Shown here piece by piece: positions 44,065-55,454 of a stretch of 64,000 nt of DNA. This DNA comes from Hemicordylus capensis (taxonomy: Eukaryota > Chordata > Lepidosauria > Squamata > Cordylidae), in the NCBI RefSeq assembly GCF_027244095.1, contig NC_069660.1:51413834-51477833 (forward strand), in the 5' to 3' direction. Under the pieces are notes generated by a model. It did no database searches. It was not told the origin of the DNA and saw nothing but the letters and a program-made list of their open reading frames with translations. Position 1 is the stretch's first letter. Each line of letters opens with the position of its first letter. The position numbers and the translations under genes are program-made.

Positions 44065-44397
44065 AACACTTGGTCATCAGGGAGGTTAAGCCTGCAGTCT
44101 TACCAGAAAGCAAACCTCAATGCAATGTGAGGCTTATTTTCAAATATGTTCTTCACCCTCTTCCTTAAGATTAACTGAGGCTGCTTGTGTGGCGCACTGC
44201 GATCTGCACGGATCCCAGCGCTCCCACCCAGCCCTTAGCCAAGGTTAAGGGAGCAACAAGCTCTCCCTTAATCTGTCTGCCAGGATCATGTGTTCCCTGG
44301 GGTCGCGTGCAACCCAAGGAGACACAGAGACGGGCTCCTAGAGTGCTCGTCTGATGGGGGAAATCCCCCAAGGCACTATGTTCATCATAGTGGGGCA
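44065..44397. repeat. Direct duplication, copy 1
   Basis: AACACTTGGTCATCAGGGAG through ACTATGTTCATCA is repeated in the same orientation at 45777-46118, with scattered substitutions and an extra segment in copy 2. Contains the inverted block CCTTAGCCAAGGTTAAGGG. Confidence 0.85.
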
Positions 44398-45776
44398 ATG
44401 CACAGTTAATTCACAGTACAATACCTAGATACTCTGTCCCGGATACTGTTCTGGAGAAATGGGTGATCTTAGAATAGGGCTGCCAACTGTAATCAAGTAA
44501 TTGGCGTGATTAATCAATTACTAATTAAAATTAGTAATGGGTTCCAGCTTGGTTCAAGCTTATTCACATTCACTGTTCAAAACGGTCCCTTACAGCTAAT
44601 TCAAATGTAAATTTGGGTTTTATTGTTCGTGTTATATCTGCTAGATCTTGTTCTTGTTAGGGCAGAGGTGTGAATGTTTTCTGAGAGTAATCTTGCTTTG
44701 TTGAAAGTGAGAACTGCATCTGTTTCACAGGTAAAAAGCCGAGCAAGTGCCTTCTAGGCACAGCACAAGTTGTGCACCTGAAAGCAAAACGAACCTAGAT
44801 TTCAGAAGTCTCCTTTCAGGGCCTTCATCATCAGTTGATGCAGACACCTCCCTGGTAAAGGAGCCTGCAGTGTGCTGTTCTCATGCCCTGGAAACAAGAG
44901 CGATGCCCTTCACCACTAACACTTGCTCTTCCATGCTTTATCACGAGAGGGCACTATCAGCCTATTGAAATCAACTGAGGTTAACTTCTCAGCTTGGATT
45001 CATAGTTTCTGTATGCTCAATTCGGAGCCTACTCACCCCAGAATCATGTGGTGACCGCATCATCATGTCCATAGCGAACCTGGCAGATCAGTTTTAGTAC
45101 AGAGATTGTAGAGCTTTTGTTTTTAGCAATATGACATACACCCTGGATTCCTTGGCTTTAATGGTTCAATTATTAGTGACTGAAGGTAGGAATCAAGATC
45201 TTATCTATCAGATGAAGGTGTCCAAATCGGCCTCTTTTGGACTCTTTACAATTGGCAGCTGTAGGTAAGAGAGTTAAGTCATCATGCGGGGTTATCTTGC
45301 AAATGTATTACTTGCCAATTTATTACATGCTTTTGGAGAGTAGAGAGCGTTCCATAGAAACATGTCAACTCTCTGTTCTGCTCCCCAGCAGTCCTGATCC
45401 TCTCAGGATCTCTAGGTTTTTCCCTGCTTAGATGGAGTTCAGGAAAGCAGAAATTCCCACGGCCCTGTTTACCGGCTATGTGCACCCCAGGATCCTTATG
45501 CCCAATGCCCGTGTCACAGCTGGTCACTTTTGATCCATTTGGTTAATTGTTTTGATGCAGAAACTGTTGATGAGAGCAGACTTTCTTGGCAAACAAAATG
45601 CGGCTCAAGGTGTTTTAGAAATTAATTTGGAAATCTGTGCTCAGTTTGCTCCAGGGCATTTTGCTCGACCTCCCACGTCTAAGGAAGGTAAGGATTTAGA
45701 CTGAAATGGGCCACTTTCCATTCCCTTCTCCCCTTTAAGATTCACCTTGAAACTTTCTATTAGGGCAAAGTCTCCT
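44398..45776. other. Spacer between duplicated blocks
   Basis: No gene or named repeat recognised. It separates two diverged direct copies by about 1.4 kb. Confidence 0.4.
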
Positions 45777-46118
45777 AACACTTGGTCATCAGAGAGGTTA
45801 AGCCTGCAGTCTTACTAGAAAGCAAATCTCAATGCACTGTGTGGCTTATTTTCAAATATTTTCTTCACCCTCTTCCTTAAGATTAACTGAGGCTGCTCGT
45901 GTGGAGCGCTGGGATCTGCATGGATCCTGGCACTCCCACACAGCCTAACCCCACTTCCTAGCCCAGCTCTTAGCCAAGGTTAAGGGAGTGAGCTCTCCCT
46001 TAATTGGTCTGCTGGGATCATGTGTCCCCTGGGGCCACATGCAACCCAAGGAGACACAGAGACGGGCGCCTAGAGTGCTCGTCTGATGGGGGAATCCCCG
46101 AAGGTACTATGTTCATCA
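45777..46118. repeat. Direct duplication, copy 2
   Basis: Partner of 44065-44397. The match starts and stops abruptly at AACACTTGGTCATCAG and ATGTTCATCA. Copy 2 has an additional CCTAACCCCACTTCC segment. Confidence 0.85.
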
Positions 46119-46937
46119 CCTGGTGCCTTGTGGGATATCTGGAGGCCAGGAAATGAGTCCTGGCCTCTGTTGACCCACACTGCCAGGAGCAGTGCGGATA
46201 GTGATCCTCACTGCTCCTGGCAGCATGGGTTGTGTGAGTGTGTGGCTTGTGTGCCAAAGAAACAAAGAGCGATCATCTGGGGGAAAGTAGGTTGAACCCT
46301 GCTTTCCCCCACCCCACCCTCCTGCCTACCTGTGCAGTCATGTGAATAACCCCACTATGTTTTCCCTCTTGTGCATGACCCCACTTTGCAGGTTAAGCCA
46401 TGATATTGGAGTTTTTATTGCCTAGTGTGATCCTATGCATAATTGCTCAGACGTTCAATGGGGGTTCCTCCCTGGTACAGTAAACCTGCACAGGATTGCC
46501 CATATTTCATGAAGCGGAGGTGAAGTTTGGGGAATATTTTTTAGAGGTGACTCATATATGCCACAGCTTCAAACCCATTCGCAGATTTAAAATAGGAGGC
46601 AATCAAAGGTAAGGTTTCTATAGCAACAAGAATGGCCCTCATTATAGCAGTTTGTACAGTTGGCCATTTATCCTGAGGCTGAAAAAGAACAGGTGTGCAA
46701 CATGTGCGTGTGCTAGCAACATCAGTGGCCAGCTGAGGGTGAGACCCAATTACTGAGGAAACAGACACCTAACAGCATCTGGAGAGGAAAGGAAACTTCT
46801 GTCGGTGGCCAGTTTCACACATAATGAGGTACCTGAGGTTTCTGCAAGCTGCTGCAGCCCCAGAAGCATGCATGAGCCCTACTCCCAGTCTCATGGAAGA
46901 TATGCCAAGACTGGTCATGTTGCACCAAGCCACCAAT
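46119..46937. other. Intergenic DNA with a short hairpin
   Basis: CACTGCCAGGAGCAGTGCGG and CACTGCTCCTGGCAGCATGG (46178-46228) form a hairpin. A remnant with GATCCTATGCATAATTG lies near 46428. No gene is seen. Confidence 0.45.
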
Positions 46938-47354
46938 CAGGGGCGTAGCAAGGCTGGAGTGGGCCCAGAGACAAGATTTTAAAATGCCCCCCACACACTG
47001 AAGCTCAGCTCATGAAGTAAAGAAATCTTAAATGAGGCTGAATAGTGGTAACAAAAAGCATAGTAAATTATATAAATGTGTGCCACAATAGAACATCATC
47101 CTAAATTATTTTTTAAAAGGTTTTGTAAATTGTGGACAATGCAAGTCATTTAATGGTACTAGAGAAAGACATGTTGTTCTGGTAGCTCCAGGTCTTAACA
47201 CTCACATCAATTTCAGAGGATGAATACAACTGAAGGAAGCCTGGGCAGGTGCGCGGCTGGGGGAGTCAGTCATGTGACTTGCCTATGGGGGCCCCCCAAG
47301 GCAGTGGGCCCCCAGACAACTGTCTCCCCTTGCCCTATTATAGTTACGCCCCTG
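46938..47354. mobile_element. hAT-like element (CAGGGGCGTA ends)
   Basis: 417 bp with ends CAGGGGCGTAGC and GTTACGCCCCTG. Flanked by CCACCAAT (46930-46937) and TCACCAAT (47355-47362), an 8-bp duplication with one mismatch. Same terminal sequence as the 1.3-kb element at 38320. No coding capacity. Confidence 0.85.
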
Positions 47355-47355
47355 T

Positions 47356-47476
47356 CACCAATCCTGGCACACCCGACCCTACTTGTGGCAGGGAACCCGG
47401 CCTCTGTCACTTACTTCAAGTCCAAGTTACAGATGTTCCTTGCTGCAAGTAGGGTAAGATGTGCCAAGATTGGTGC
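47356..47476. repeat. Palindrome next to a hAT-like insertion
   Basis: CACCAATCCTGGCACACCCG and CCTACTTGTGGCAGGGAAC pair with GTTCCTTGCTGCAAGTAGG and GATGTGCCAAGATTGGTG at the other end; arms about 41 nt. It may be the core of a larger foldback element into which 46938-47354 inserted. Confidence 0.7.
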
Positions 47477-48360
47477 ATGCTCGGCCCAGAATTCATCCCC
47501 AGCTTCGAAATGAGGTAGGAGGAAAAACCACCCTGCCCAGCTGGGGCTTAGCAAATGACCAAGCTGCCCACCTCCTACCTTGTTTCATGCTTACAAATGA
47601 TCACTATACAGGATTGTGCACAGCTCCTGAGCTTGGCAGGACGTGTCTCCCACCCAAGACTGCTTGTGTGAACTTTCCTCAGTCCTGAGAAGTCTTCAGA
47701 AAACTGTCATCATTTGTCAAAGAAACAGGACAGGAGACCTGGAAGGAACACACCATGGACTGTCTTTTTCCCCAACTCATCCCTGCACCATCTGCTGTAG
47801 ATGAAACCATCTCTTTATTCTCCAAGCTCAAAAGCCATTGCCAGCTTCATTCAAGCACAGCTTTGTTTCCAAACAAACTGCCTTTGAAGAGTTCCTGGGG
47901 GAAACAGGTCAGCTTCAAGCACGTATCTGCTGCTCCCTCCCACATCTTAACCAAAGAATCCCACCAGCAGCTCTAATTCTTTTTTGCTATTCTATAAAAC
48001 GTGTATCATATAGAGTGCATGCCCTTTATTTCACCTTTTAAGAAAAAGGAAACCCTCTCAGATGATCCCCAGAGAATGGCTCAAGAATGGTGATGCTGCT
48101 GTGCATTCCTATGGCCAGAAATTCAAAATCTGAAGTGCAAGTCGGTCTGCCTAGAATCTTATAGCACCTTTCCATCAGGCTGCGCCTGGCAGCTTGATTA
48201 GGTTAACTGACGTCCTCAGTGACTATTCAGGCCTTGAAAGTTGGGAGATAGCACACTTTGGAAGAATTTCAGTAAATGTCTCCTTAAGTTTCGCTTTTCT
48301 TCTGTTTCCCTTGAAGATTAATCAGACACATTGCTTAGGCATTTGGCCCTGTTATGGCCC
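47477..48360. other. No recognisable gene
   Basis: Intergenic DNA. TTGTGTGAACTTTCC near 47670 resembles an inverted partner of the TTTCACACATAATG block near 46812. Confidence 0.4.
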
Positions 48361-48441
48361 TGTCACCCAGTGAGATTCATGGCTGAACAGGGATTTGAAC
48401 CTGGGTCTCTTTGGTCCTAATCCAACAGTCTAACCACTACA
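48361..48441 (-). mobile_element. CORE-SINE head fragment
   Basis: In reverse: GTGTAGTGGTTAGACTGTTG, GGTTCAAATCCCTGTTCAGC and CTCACTGGGTGACA, the head and start of the core. It ends where the next repeat begins. Confidence 0.75.
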
Positions 48442-48700
48442 CCCCTGCTAACTTGGCTAAGAGGCACCTTTTAACGTGGTGATTCTCTTTATTTAGCAGG
48501 GGGAAAGTAACTGGCACTATTGACCCCCAGCACAGTACTTCCAGTGACTGTTGCTGGTATCTGTCTTATGTTTCTTTTAGATTGTGAGCCCTTTGGGGAC
48601 AGGGTTCCATCTTATTTTTATTTATTATTTCTCTGTGTAAACTGCCCTGAGCCATTTTTGGAAGGGCGGTATAGAAATCGAATAACTAACTAACTAACTA
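48442..48700 (+). mobile_element. SINE-like repeat with hairpin head and L2-type tail, copy 2
   Basis: Starts CCCCTGCTAACTTGGCTAAG and ends with TGTAAACTGCCCTGAGCCAT, GGAAGGGCGGTATAGAAATC and an (AACT)n-like tail. Same 5' base as copies 1 and 3. Confidence 0.78.
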
Positions 48701-50089
48701 CACTATGCTTGCTCTTTTTGAAATTTCTCTTCTGCTTTTCTTTGAGAGCAGCTCTCTTCCTCTTTACTGTATCCTTACTTTCTCTCTTTCCTTTCTGTTC
48801 TGAGAACAAAGATGCCTCATCTGTAGAAAATACAGATGGGGCTAATAGCCCAATCCTATCATGGTTTGCTCAGAACTCCTATTGATGACTTACATCAGTG
48901 TAAGCAGGACTTCCATCCAAGTCAGTATTTGTGACACAATCCTAAGCATGTTTCTTCAGAAGTAAGTTCTTTTCCAAACAAAAATTCCAGCTTTAATGTT
49001 CCTGGAGATTGACATTAGGCTGCTTGAACCAAAGTCTCCCCATTCATGGTCCAACACACTAACCATTACAGTACATTGTGCCTCAAGTATCTAATAGTTT
49101 AAAATAGATGGATCAGTCTTCCAATCTGAGTATGTGAAAACTCAGAAGAGAAAAAAGAAAAGAAAAAGGACCTTCATTTCCCCCAAAATCAGCAAATCAC
49201 AGCATGATGTTTTTCTTTCGAAGGGATTGCGTCACCCGTACCTCTGTTCCCAGGGAACTCTGTCCTCTTACAGGCTGAAGCAGAACACTTAGTGCATCTA
49301 AGCCCTAAGGTCATCAGAGCATAGGGTTCCTTTTTGCATTCTTCTATGTCTCTAAAAGCATGGGTGGCGGCGGACGGGGGGGAATTGATCTTATTTTATT
49401 CTATAAACTGCATCATGGTGATGCTTTTGATGGAAATGTCTGGCCTGCTCCTGCCCTGCACCAAACATTAAATTTGTTATAAATGGTATTAGGAGTTACT
49501 CTTGGAATCATTCCCAGGTTGATAAAATTAATGCAAACTCTTTTCAGTGATGACGGAGATTTAAAAAGACTCTGCTAGTGGAAGTGTTTCAGTGAATTAA
49601 AAAAACAGAAGGAACCTGACATGAATGGATTTCCAGCTGTAAATGAGTCTTACAGGAATTTCTTTCCCAGCAAATCTGCTTCACAAAACTAGGGCTTCAG
49701 AGTTCAGTGCTCAAGGACGGTGAGGCTGGGTAGTCAGTAAGGGAAGGAATGTTTTGCTGTAGGCAAATCAAACAGAGCAAGCGCACCCCGGCTAGAATTA
49801 ATTCCTGCTTACGGAAAGGGCAAGACTAGGGGACAGATTGTGCCTGGGTTGAGGTGCTTCAGGTTCTGGCACTTTGGAAGCTGTTTTGCATTAGCTCAGC
49901 AGATGTTTCAGTCCTATATTGACTGAGGACATCGTGACCAGCTGCTTATAGGGTCACTTTAATCTTCTGGTTTTCCCCTCCAGTGATAGAGGCATGGTTG
50001 ATGTCAGGATGCATGAAGCAGTCTCACCATTACAAAGGAGCTGCCACCAAGTCACGGCAGGCAGGAAAATTAAACCTTGTGCTTCTCAT
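48701..50089. other. No recognisable gene or repeat
   Basis: Intergenic DNA. It holds an old interspersed-repeat-like phrase near 48940 (CACAATCCTAAGCATGTTTC) but no gene. Confidence 0.4.
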
Positions 50090-50325
50090 TACAACAACAA
50101 CAACAAATATTTATATAATACTTTTCAACAAAAGTTTTCAAAGCAGTTTACACAGAGAAATAACAAACAAATAAATAAGAAATCTCCCCGGCCCCAAAGG
50201 GCTCACAATCTAAAAAGAAACATAAGATAGATACCAGCAACAGTCACTGGAGGTACTGTGCTGGGGATGGATAGGGCCAGTTACTCTCCCCCTGCTAAAT
50301 AAAGAGAATCACCACGTTAAAAGGT
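50090..50325 (-). mobile_element. SINE-like repeat with L2-type tail, copy 4 (truncated head)
   Basis: Reverse orientation of the 28432 family: CAGTTTACACAGAGAAATAA, GGGCTCACAATCTAAAAAGA and TTACTCTCCCCCTGCTAAAT. The first bases of the head are replaced by unrelated sequence and the tail is variant. Confidence 0.7.
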
Positions 50326-50469
50326 GTCTCATTCCCAACATTGTGTTGCTCATTACTTTGTCTCCATGCTGGGAAAGGCTACATCTGTTTAACTTTGGTT
50401 TCTCAGGCCATTGTTAAATGCATCTGAACACTGGATCTATGTGCACCACTCTGACTTATCTTTGTGGCT

Positions 50470-50870
50470 ACATTTATTTATTTATTACATTTATAAACCG
50501 CCCCATCCAGAGGCTCTGGGCGGTGTACAACAACTTTTAAAAAGACATAAAACCCACACTTAAGACAATGCTAAAAACGATATAAAAACAATTCAAAAAT
50601 GATTAAAACTATTTAAAACCAATTAAAATACATTTAAAAACAACAACACTTTACAAGCCTTGGAAGGCCAGGCCAAATAAATAGGTTTTTAGGGCTCTCT
50701 TAAAGGCCGACAGCAAGCCTAAACTGCGGATATCTGCCGGAAGTGCATTCTATAGACCAGGAGCAGCTACAGAAAAGGCCCGGTTCCGAGTCACCACCAG
50801 ACGTACCGGTGGTAACTGGAGACGGACCTCTCCAGATGACTTCAATAAGCGATGGGGATCATACCAATCA
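50470..50870 (-). mobile_element. L2-like LINE 3' end
   Basis: Tail TTATAAATGTAATAAATAAA and CCGCCCAGAGCCTCTGGATG on the minus strand, then a C-terminal coding remnant matching 63100-63330 (for example CCACCGGTACGTCTGGTGGT). Non-coding through decay. Confidence 0.78.
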
Positions 50871-50884
50871 TACCGTCTAGCTGC

Positions 50885-51092
50885 TACTAGTTTGGTGGCT
50901 ATAGGCCATCTCTAGCCTCAGAGGCAAGATGTCTCTCAATACCAGTTGCAGGGGAGCAACAGCAGGAGAGAGGCATGCCCTCACCATTTGCCTGTGGGCT
51001 TCTCAGAGTCATCTGGTGGGCCAGTGTATGAAACAGAATGCTTGACTCGATCGGCCTTGGGCCTGACCCAGCAGGACTGTTCCTATGATCTT
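50885..51092 (+). mobile_element. CR1 3' end fragment
   Basis: GTGGCTATAGGCCATCTCTA, CAGTTGCAGGGGAGCAACAG, GGCCTTGGGCCTGACCCAGC and AGGACTGTTCCTATGA form the CR1 3' UTR on the + strand. Adjacent to an L2 fragment in opposite orientation. Confidence 0.85.
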
Positions 51093-52199
51093 AAGTTCCT
51101 GGGATATGGCCTAATAGTATAAACAGAGCTGACCGTAGAGTAGAGGGACCCCTCCTATATTGGTGGGTTCCCCTAAAGTTCAGGTGGCTCCATGGGAGTC
51201 TTACCTTACACCCACTGATGAGTCTTCTTTCCACTCCTTCCCATGCTCCTCTTGACAATGGGTGGCTGACATGAATCATGCTGATGTCTCACAGTGCCCC
51301 AGAACTATGCAACATCTGGGGGAAAATGGGAAAACAAAATGGCACCCATCAGTCACTCCGCACCATGACATGCAATATTTCTTTTCTTTTTTCTTAAGCC
51401 TGGGGCAGGGAACAGTGGCCCTGCTGAGATGCTGGAACCCCGGCAACTGTCCAAGGGTGTTCTGTGCCGATGCCAGGCTTAAGTGTTAACACCTCTTTCC
51501 TTGATATGAGCTGCAGTAGCTGTATGGCTTAGGCACAGCTTCCCCCCATGATGCCTGGCTTTTATGTGGAATGACAGGATTGTATATTCAAGCTGCAAAG
51601 AGAAATAGAATAGAGAGCAGAATAGAGAGCATGCAGTGTTTTGCTAGTGAGAGTTAGCTCAGCACCATTTTGGATGTCATTTAAATGTTCCTTGTAGAAT
51701 AGCAGCAGACATCATCTGCATTCAAGTTGATGGTTTTTTTCTGTATTCCTAACAGCTCAGGTGCAGTGTGGCATCCTCACTTCACAAAGACCTTTTCTTG
51801 TGCCTGGCCTCCTACATCTTGTTTGTGTTCTGCACCATGTAAAGTACACATCAGTCACTGCAATTAATTTTTCCAAATGATAGCACATCACCCAGCTTGC
51901 AACCAAATATTTATTCAACTGGCACAGTTCATACTTTTAATTGAGCTTTTAATTATAGATGAAGGAAGTTTCCAGACAGGAGCATCAACATCTGCACATA
52001 CATAGCTGTGTGCCCACAATATTTACAAGGTCAGGTCTCTTCACTCTTAGTATCAATTCCTTTCATGTCAGTCATTCCTTCTGGGTTTAAAGCACTGTCC
52101 TCCCTCCCTTCCGGTCAGTTTGCCATTTGGATAGGTGAGCTGGCATCCACAGAAAACCTCTTCGGTGGCTGCTTATCACTAAATGGACAGTTCTCTAAA
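51093..52199. other. No recognisable gene or repeat
   Basis: Intergenic DNA without recognised motifs. Confidence 0.4.
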
Positions 52200-53400
52200 G
52201 GAGAGAAGTAAGAAGTGAGGTCCCCCAAGGATCTGTACTGGGACAAGTGCCTTTTAATTTATTCATAAATGATCTAAAAGTTGGGGTAAGCAGTGAGGTG
52301 GCCAGATTTGCAGATGACACCAAACTATTTAGGATAGGAAAATCTAAAATAGATTGTGAGGCGCTCCAAAAGGATCTCTCCAAACTGAGGGAGTGGGCAA
52401 CAAAATGGCAAATGCAGTTCAATGTTAGCAAGTGCAAAGTGATGAATATTGGGGCAAAAAACCCCAACACATACACGTTTATGGGGTCTAAGGTGACGGT
52501 GACAGTGACTGAAAGTGTTGACTCAATGTGTGACAGCTGTGAAAAAGGCCAATTCCATGTTTGAAGTCATTAAGAAGGGGATTGAAAATAAAACTGCTAA
52601 CATCATAATGACCTTATGCAAATCTATGGTGCGGCCACATTTGGAGTTAGTTAAGAAAAAAGATAACTTAAGAGTAACATGATAGAGGTCTATAAAATTA
52701 TGCATGGTGTGGAGAGAGTGAAATTATTCTTCCTCTGTCATAACACTAGAACCAGAAAGTTTTTCACACGGGGCTTTTAAAGCCCTTTAACTCACATCTC
52801 CTCCAGAATGGAGGGAGTGCGTTCACATATCGGCCAGATTTACCCCGAAGTCCCTGCGAGTTATCAGGAAGCAGCTAACACACAATTTGGGTTTTTAATA
52901 GAACATTAGAGTGTAGCCTGGTTTCTATCTGGGGTTAAAAAAAATCCACTTTTTGCTTCGGCTTTTGGGGACAACTTCAAGTTCTCAGTAAAGCCTCCCA
53001 GTAAACTTGCGGTAAAGCCTGCTGTGTGTAAAAGTCCCAGGGGTCATCCTATGAAACTAATTGCCAAGAAATTTAGGAACGGCAAAAGGAAGTACTTTTT
53101 CACACAACACATAATTAACGTATGGAATTCTCTTCCACAAAATGTGACAGCCACCAGCCTGGATGGTTTTAAGATAAGTTCATGGAGGATAAGTCTATCT
53201 ATGGCTACTAGTCTGAGGCCTATGGGCTACCTCCAGCCTAAGAGGCAGCATGCCTCTAAAGGAAGCAACAGCAGGAGAGAAGGCATGCCTTTATCTCTTG
53301 CCTGTGGGCTTCTCAGAGGCATCTGGTGGGCCACTGTGTGAAACAGGATGCTGGACTAGGTAGGCCTTGGGCCTGATCCAGCTGGGCTGTTCTTATGAGC
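52200..53400 (+). mobile_element. CR1 LINE, RT remnant to 3' end
   Basis: The + strand frame 52247-52564 reads FNLFINDLKVGVSSEVARFA, ADDTKLFRIG and WATKWQMQFNVSKCKVMNIG, the catalytic FADD block and following part of CR1 RT. After an internal deletion near 52640, the C-terminal segment (RGHPMKL, NGKRKYFFTQHIINVWNSLP, TSLDGF) appears at 53036-53180. The 3' UTR ends GATCCAGCTGGGCTGTTCTT. Interrupted by a MITE at 52756-53037. Confidence 0.87.
52756..53037. mobile_element. MITE-like insertion within a CR1 LINE
   Basis: The CR1 phrase AGAACCAGGGGTCATCC is split, with CCAG on both sides (52752-52755, 53038-53041). Insert ends AAAGTTTTTCACACGGGG and GCTGTGTGTAAAAGTC are imperfectly complementary. 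Superfamily uncertain. Confidence 0.65.
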
Positions 53401-54700
53401 CCCAGAGACATGTCATTGGGCCTCCCCAATGGTCCCAATCCCAAGTGCCCCCCTGCCATGCACATCAGTGACTCTTTCCCAAACTGAGACCCAGGAAAAG
53501 TGTTCGTAAATCTTAGGGTGAACAGCAGAAGATTTCTTTTCTTGTGAATCTCAGCTGTGGAAGTCATATATAGGAATTAGGAGCAAGCTAGAAGTCCTCT
53601 CGTACAGACTCCAGCGAAATGCATTAATAGAAATGGTACTGCTGAGAGCACTGTCTCTCAGAGTGTGACTAAACATGAAAGTGGGAGGGCTGCAATTGAA
53701 TCTCCTGCTGTTCTTTAAGGGCTTAATAGCATCCATGGGCAGGTGGAAGAAATCCAGTTGAGATCACAGTGCTGGGGACATGGAATGTTTCCCCAATAAG
53801 CTTTTCTGGTGCCTTATGTTTTCCTCCACAAAGCAACAGTACGTTTATAGGAGGGGGACAATTTTCATTGGAAAACTAGCTGGGGAGGTGAAGGATTAAG
53901 CCTCCCCCCACCTCCAGTGCTACTGTCCCAATTGTATTTTTGTGGTGTGTGTGTGTGTTGGCCCAAACCCAACTCAATCCAACCTCTACCCACGACACCT
54001 ATGTGGGCAAACGTCTCTCCCTGACAATGACTGGTATGCAGCCCTTCACAATCCTTGCCACGTCATTAAGACCATGGCCTGTGACTTGCAACTGCACTTT
54101 GCACGTATGGAGAAAGGAAGGCGGAAGCAGAAACTGCCTAGGGCAGGGGGTGGTTCTGGGACAGCAGTGCACAGCTGAATGGTGCATGAGCACACACAGG
54201 GCAGGAGGCCAAAGGAAACCTTGGCTGGCTTAGAGGCAAATTATGCTACTAGTTGAATCGAAGGCTGCAGCTCTACAGATGGAGCAGTCTCATGCTGCTC
54301 TCTACATGTATTCTTTAATCCTAGAGTAGGCTAGAATACTGTTTCCCAGCACACTACTTTACTATTTTTTTTTTCCTATTACAGGGCAGCATTCAAATAC
54401 GTAACCTCTTCCTTCGTCAGCTGCATTCTGAGATGGTAGTCCAACAAGAAGGACATCATGCTATTCTGCCGATTGTGTCACCTGGCTTTTCACCAAAGCC
54501 ACAAATTTAATGGACGGCAGTCAGGAGATGGATGAAAATAGTAGAGTGACTGTGAGCCACTGAATTGTTGGTTAGGAACTTCAGAGTCACCAGGGAAAGC
54601 CAGTGGTGGTGGGGAAGCATTAAGCACACCAGGACTGTTGTGACATCTACAACAGATATCTACAACAATTACAATAAATTTGAAGGTGTTTAGCAGCCAT
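53401..54700. other. No recognisable gene
   Basis: Intergenic DNA with a short GT run (53946-53960). Open frames of 60-100 codons have no recognised motif. Confidence 0.4.
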
Positions 54701-55005
54701 GAGAGGAGAGCTGGTCTTGTGGTAGCAAGCATGACTTGTCCCCTTAGCTAAGCAGGGTCCACCGTGGTTGTATATGAAGGGGAGACTAGAAGTGTGAGCA
54801 CTGTAAGATATTCCCCTCAGGGGATGGAGCCGCTCTGGGAAGAGCAGAAGGTTCCAAGTTCCCTCCCTGGCTTCTCCAAGATAGGGCTGAGAGAGATTCT
54901 TGCCTGCAACCTTGGAGAAGCCGCTGCCAGTCTGTGAAGACAATACTGAACTAGATAGACCAATGGTCTGACTCAATATATGGCAGCTTCCTATGTTTCT
55001 ATGAC
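54701..55005 (+). mobile_element. tRNA-derived squamate SINE, near full length
   Basis: Head GAGAGCTGGTCTTGTGGTAG and CAAGCATGACTTGTCCCCTT, internal GGTTCCAAGTTCCCTCCCTG, body GATAGGGCTGAGAGAGATTC and tail GGCAGCTTCCTATGTTTCTA. Reference copy for the fragments at 5765 (reverse) and 31062. Confidence 0.8.
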
Positions 55006-55049
55006 AGCTTCGTTGGAATCAATGTGGCATTAAGCAGGTTACCTCCTAC

Positions 55050-55240
55050 AGAAAGGAGTTGTAGCACATTGGTAAGCATGTGCCTTATGTGTAGCAGATC
55101 CCAGGTTCAATCCTTAGCATCTCCAGGTTGGGCAGGGAAAGACCCCTGCCTGAAATTCTGGAGACCAGCTGCCAGTGAGTGTTGACAATACTAGATGGAC
55201 CAAGGGTCTGACTCTGTATATAAAGCAGCTTTTATATATA
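55050..55240 (+). mobile_element. tRNA-Ala-derived SINE
   Basis: Diverged head (GGAGTTGTAGCACATTGGTA, B box CCCAGGTTCAATCCTTAGCA), body TTGGGCAGGGAAAGACCCCT and tail GACTCTGTATATAAAGCAGC. It follows another SINE after a short spacer. Confidence 0.75.
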
Positions 55241-55454
55241 TTTCAGTGTTCCCCTGTCTTGGCAGGCCTGCTAACTGCCCTTCAGTTCTCCTCTTTGTCG
55301 TTGTAATATCAAAAGCCTAGAAGCAGTCAGCGTACAGAATGTAGCCTGCTGTTCAAAATAATCTCTCAGTGTTAACTTGTGCTTGCCTCGTCTATTTGTT
55401 GTACCCAACTGCTGGCTTTTACTTTGCATGTTGCAGTCCTTCAAAATCCTTCAA

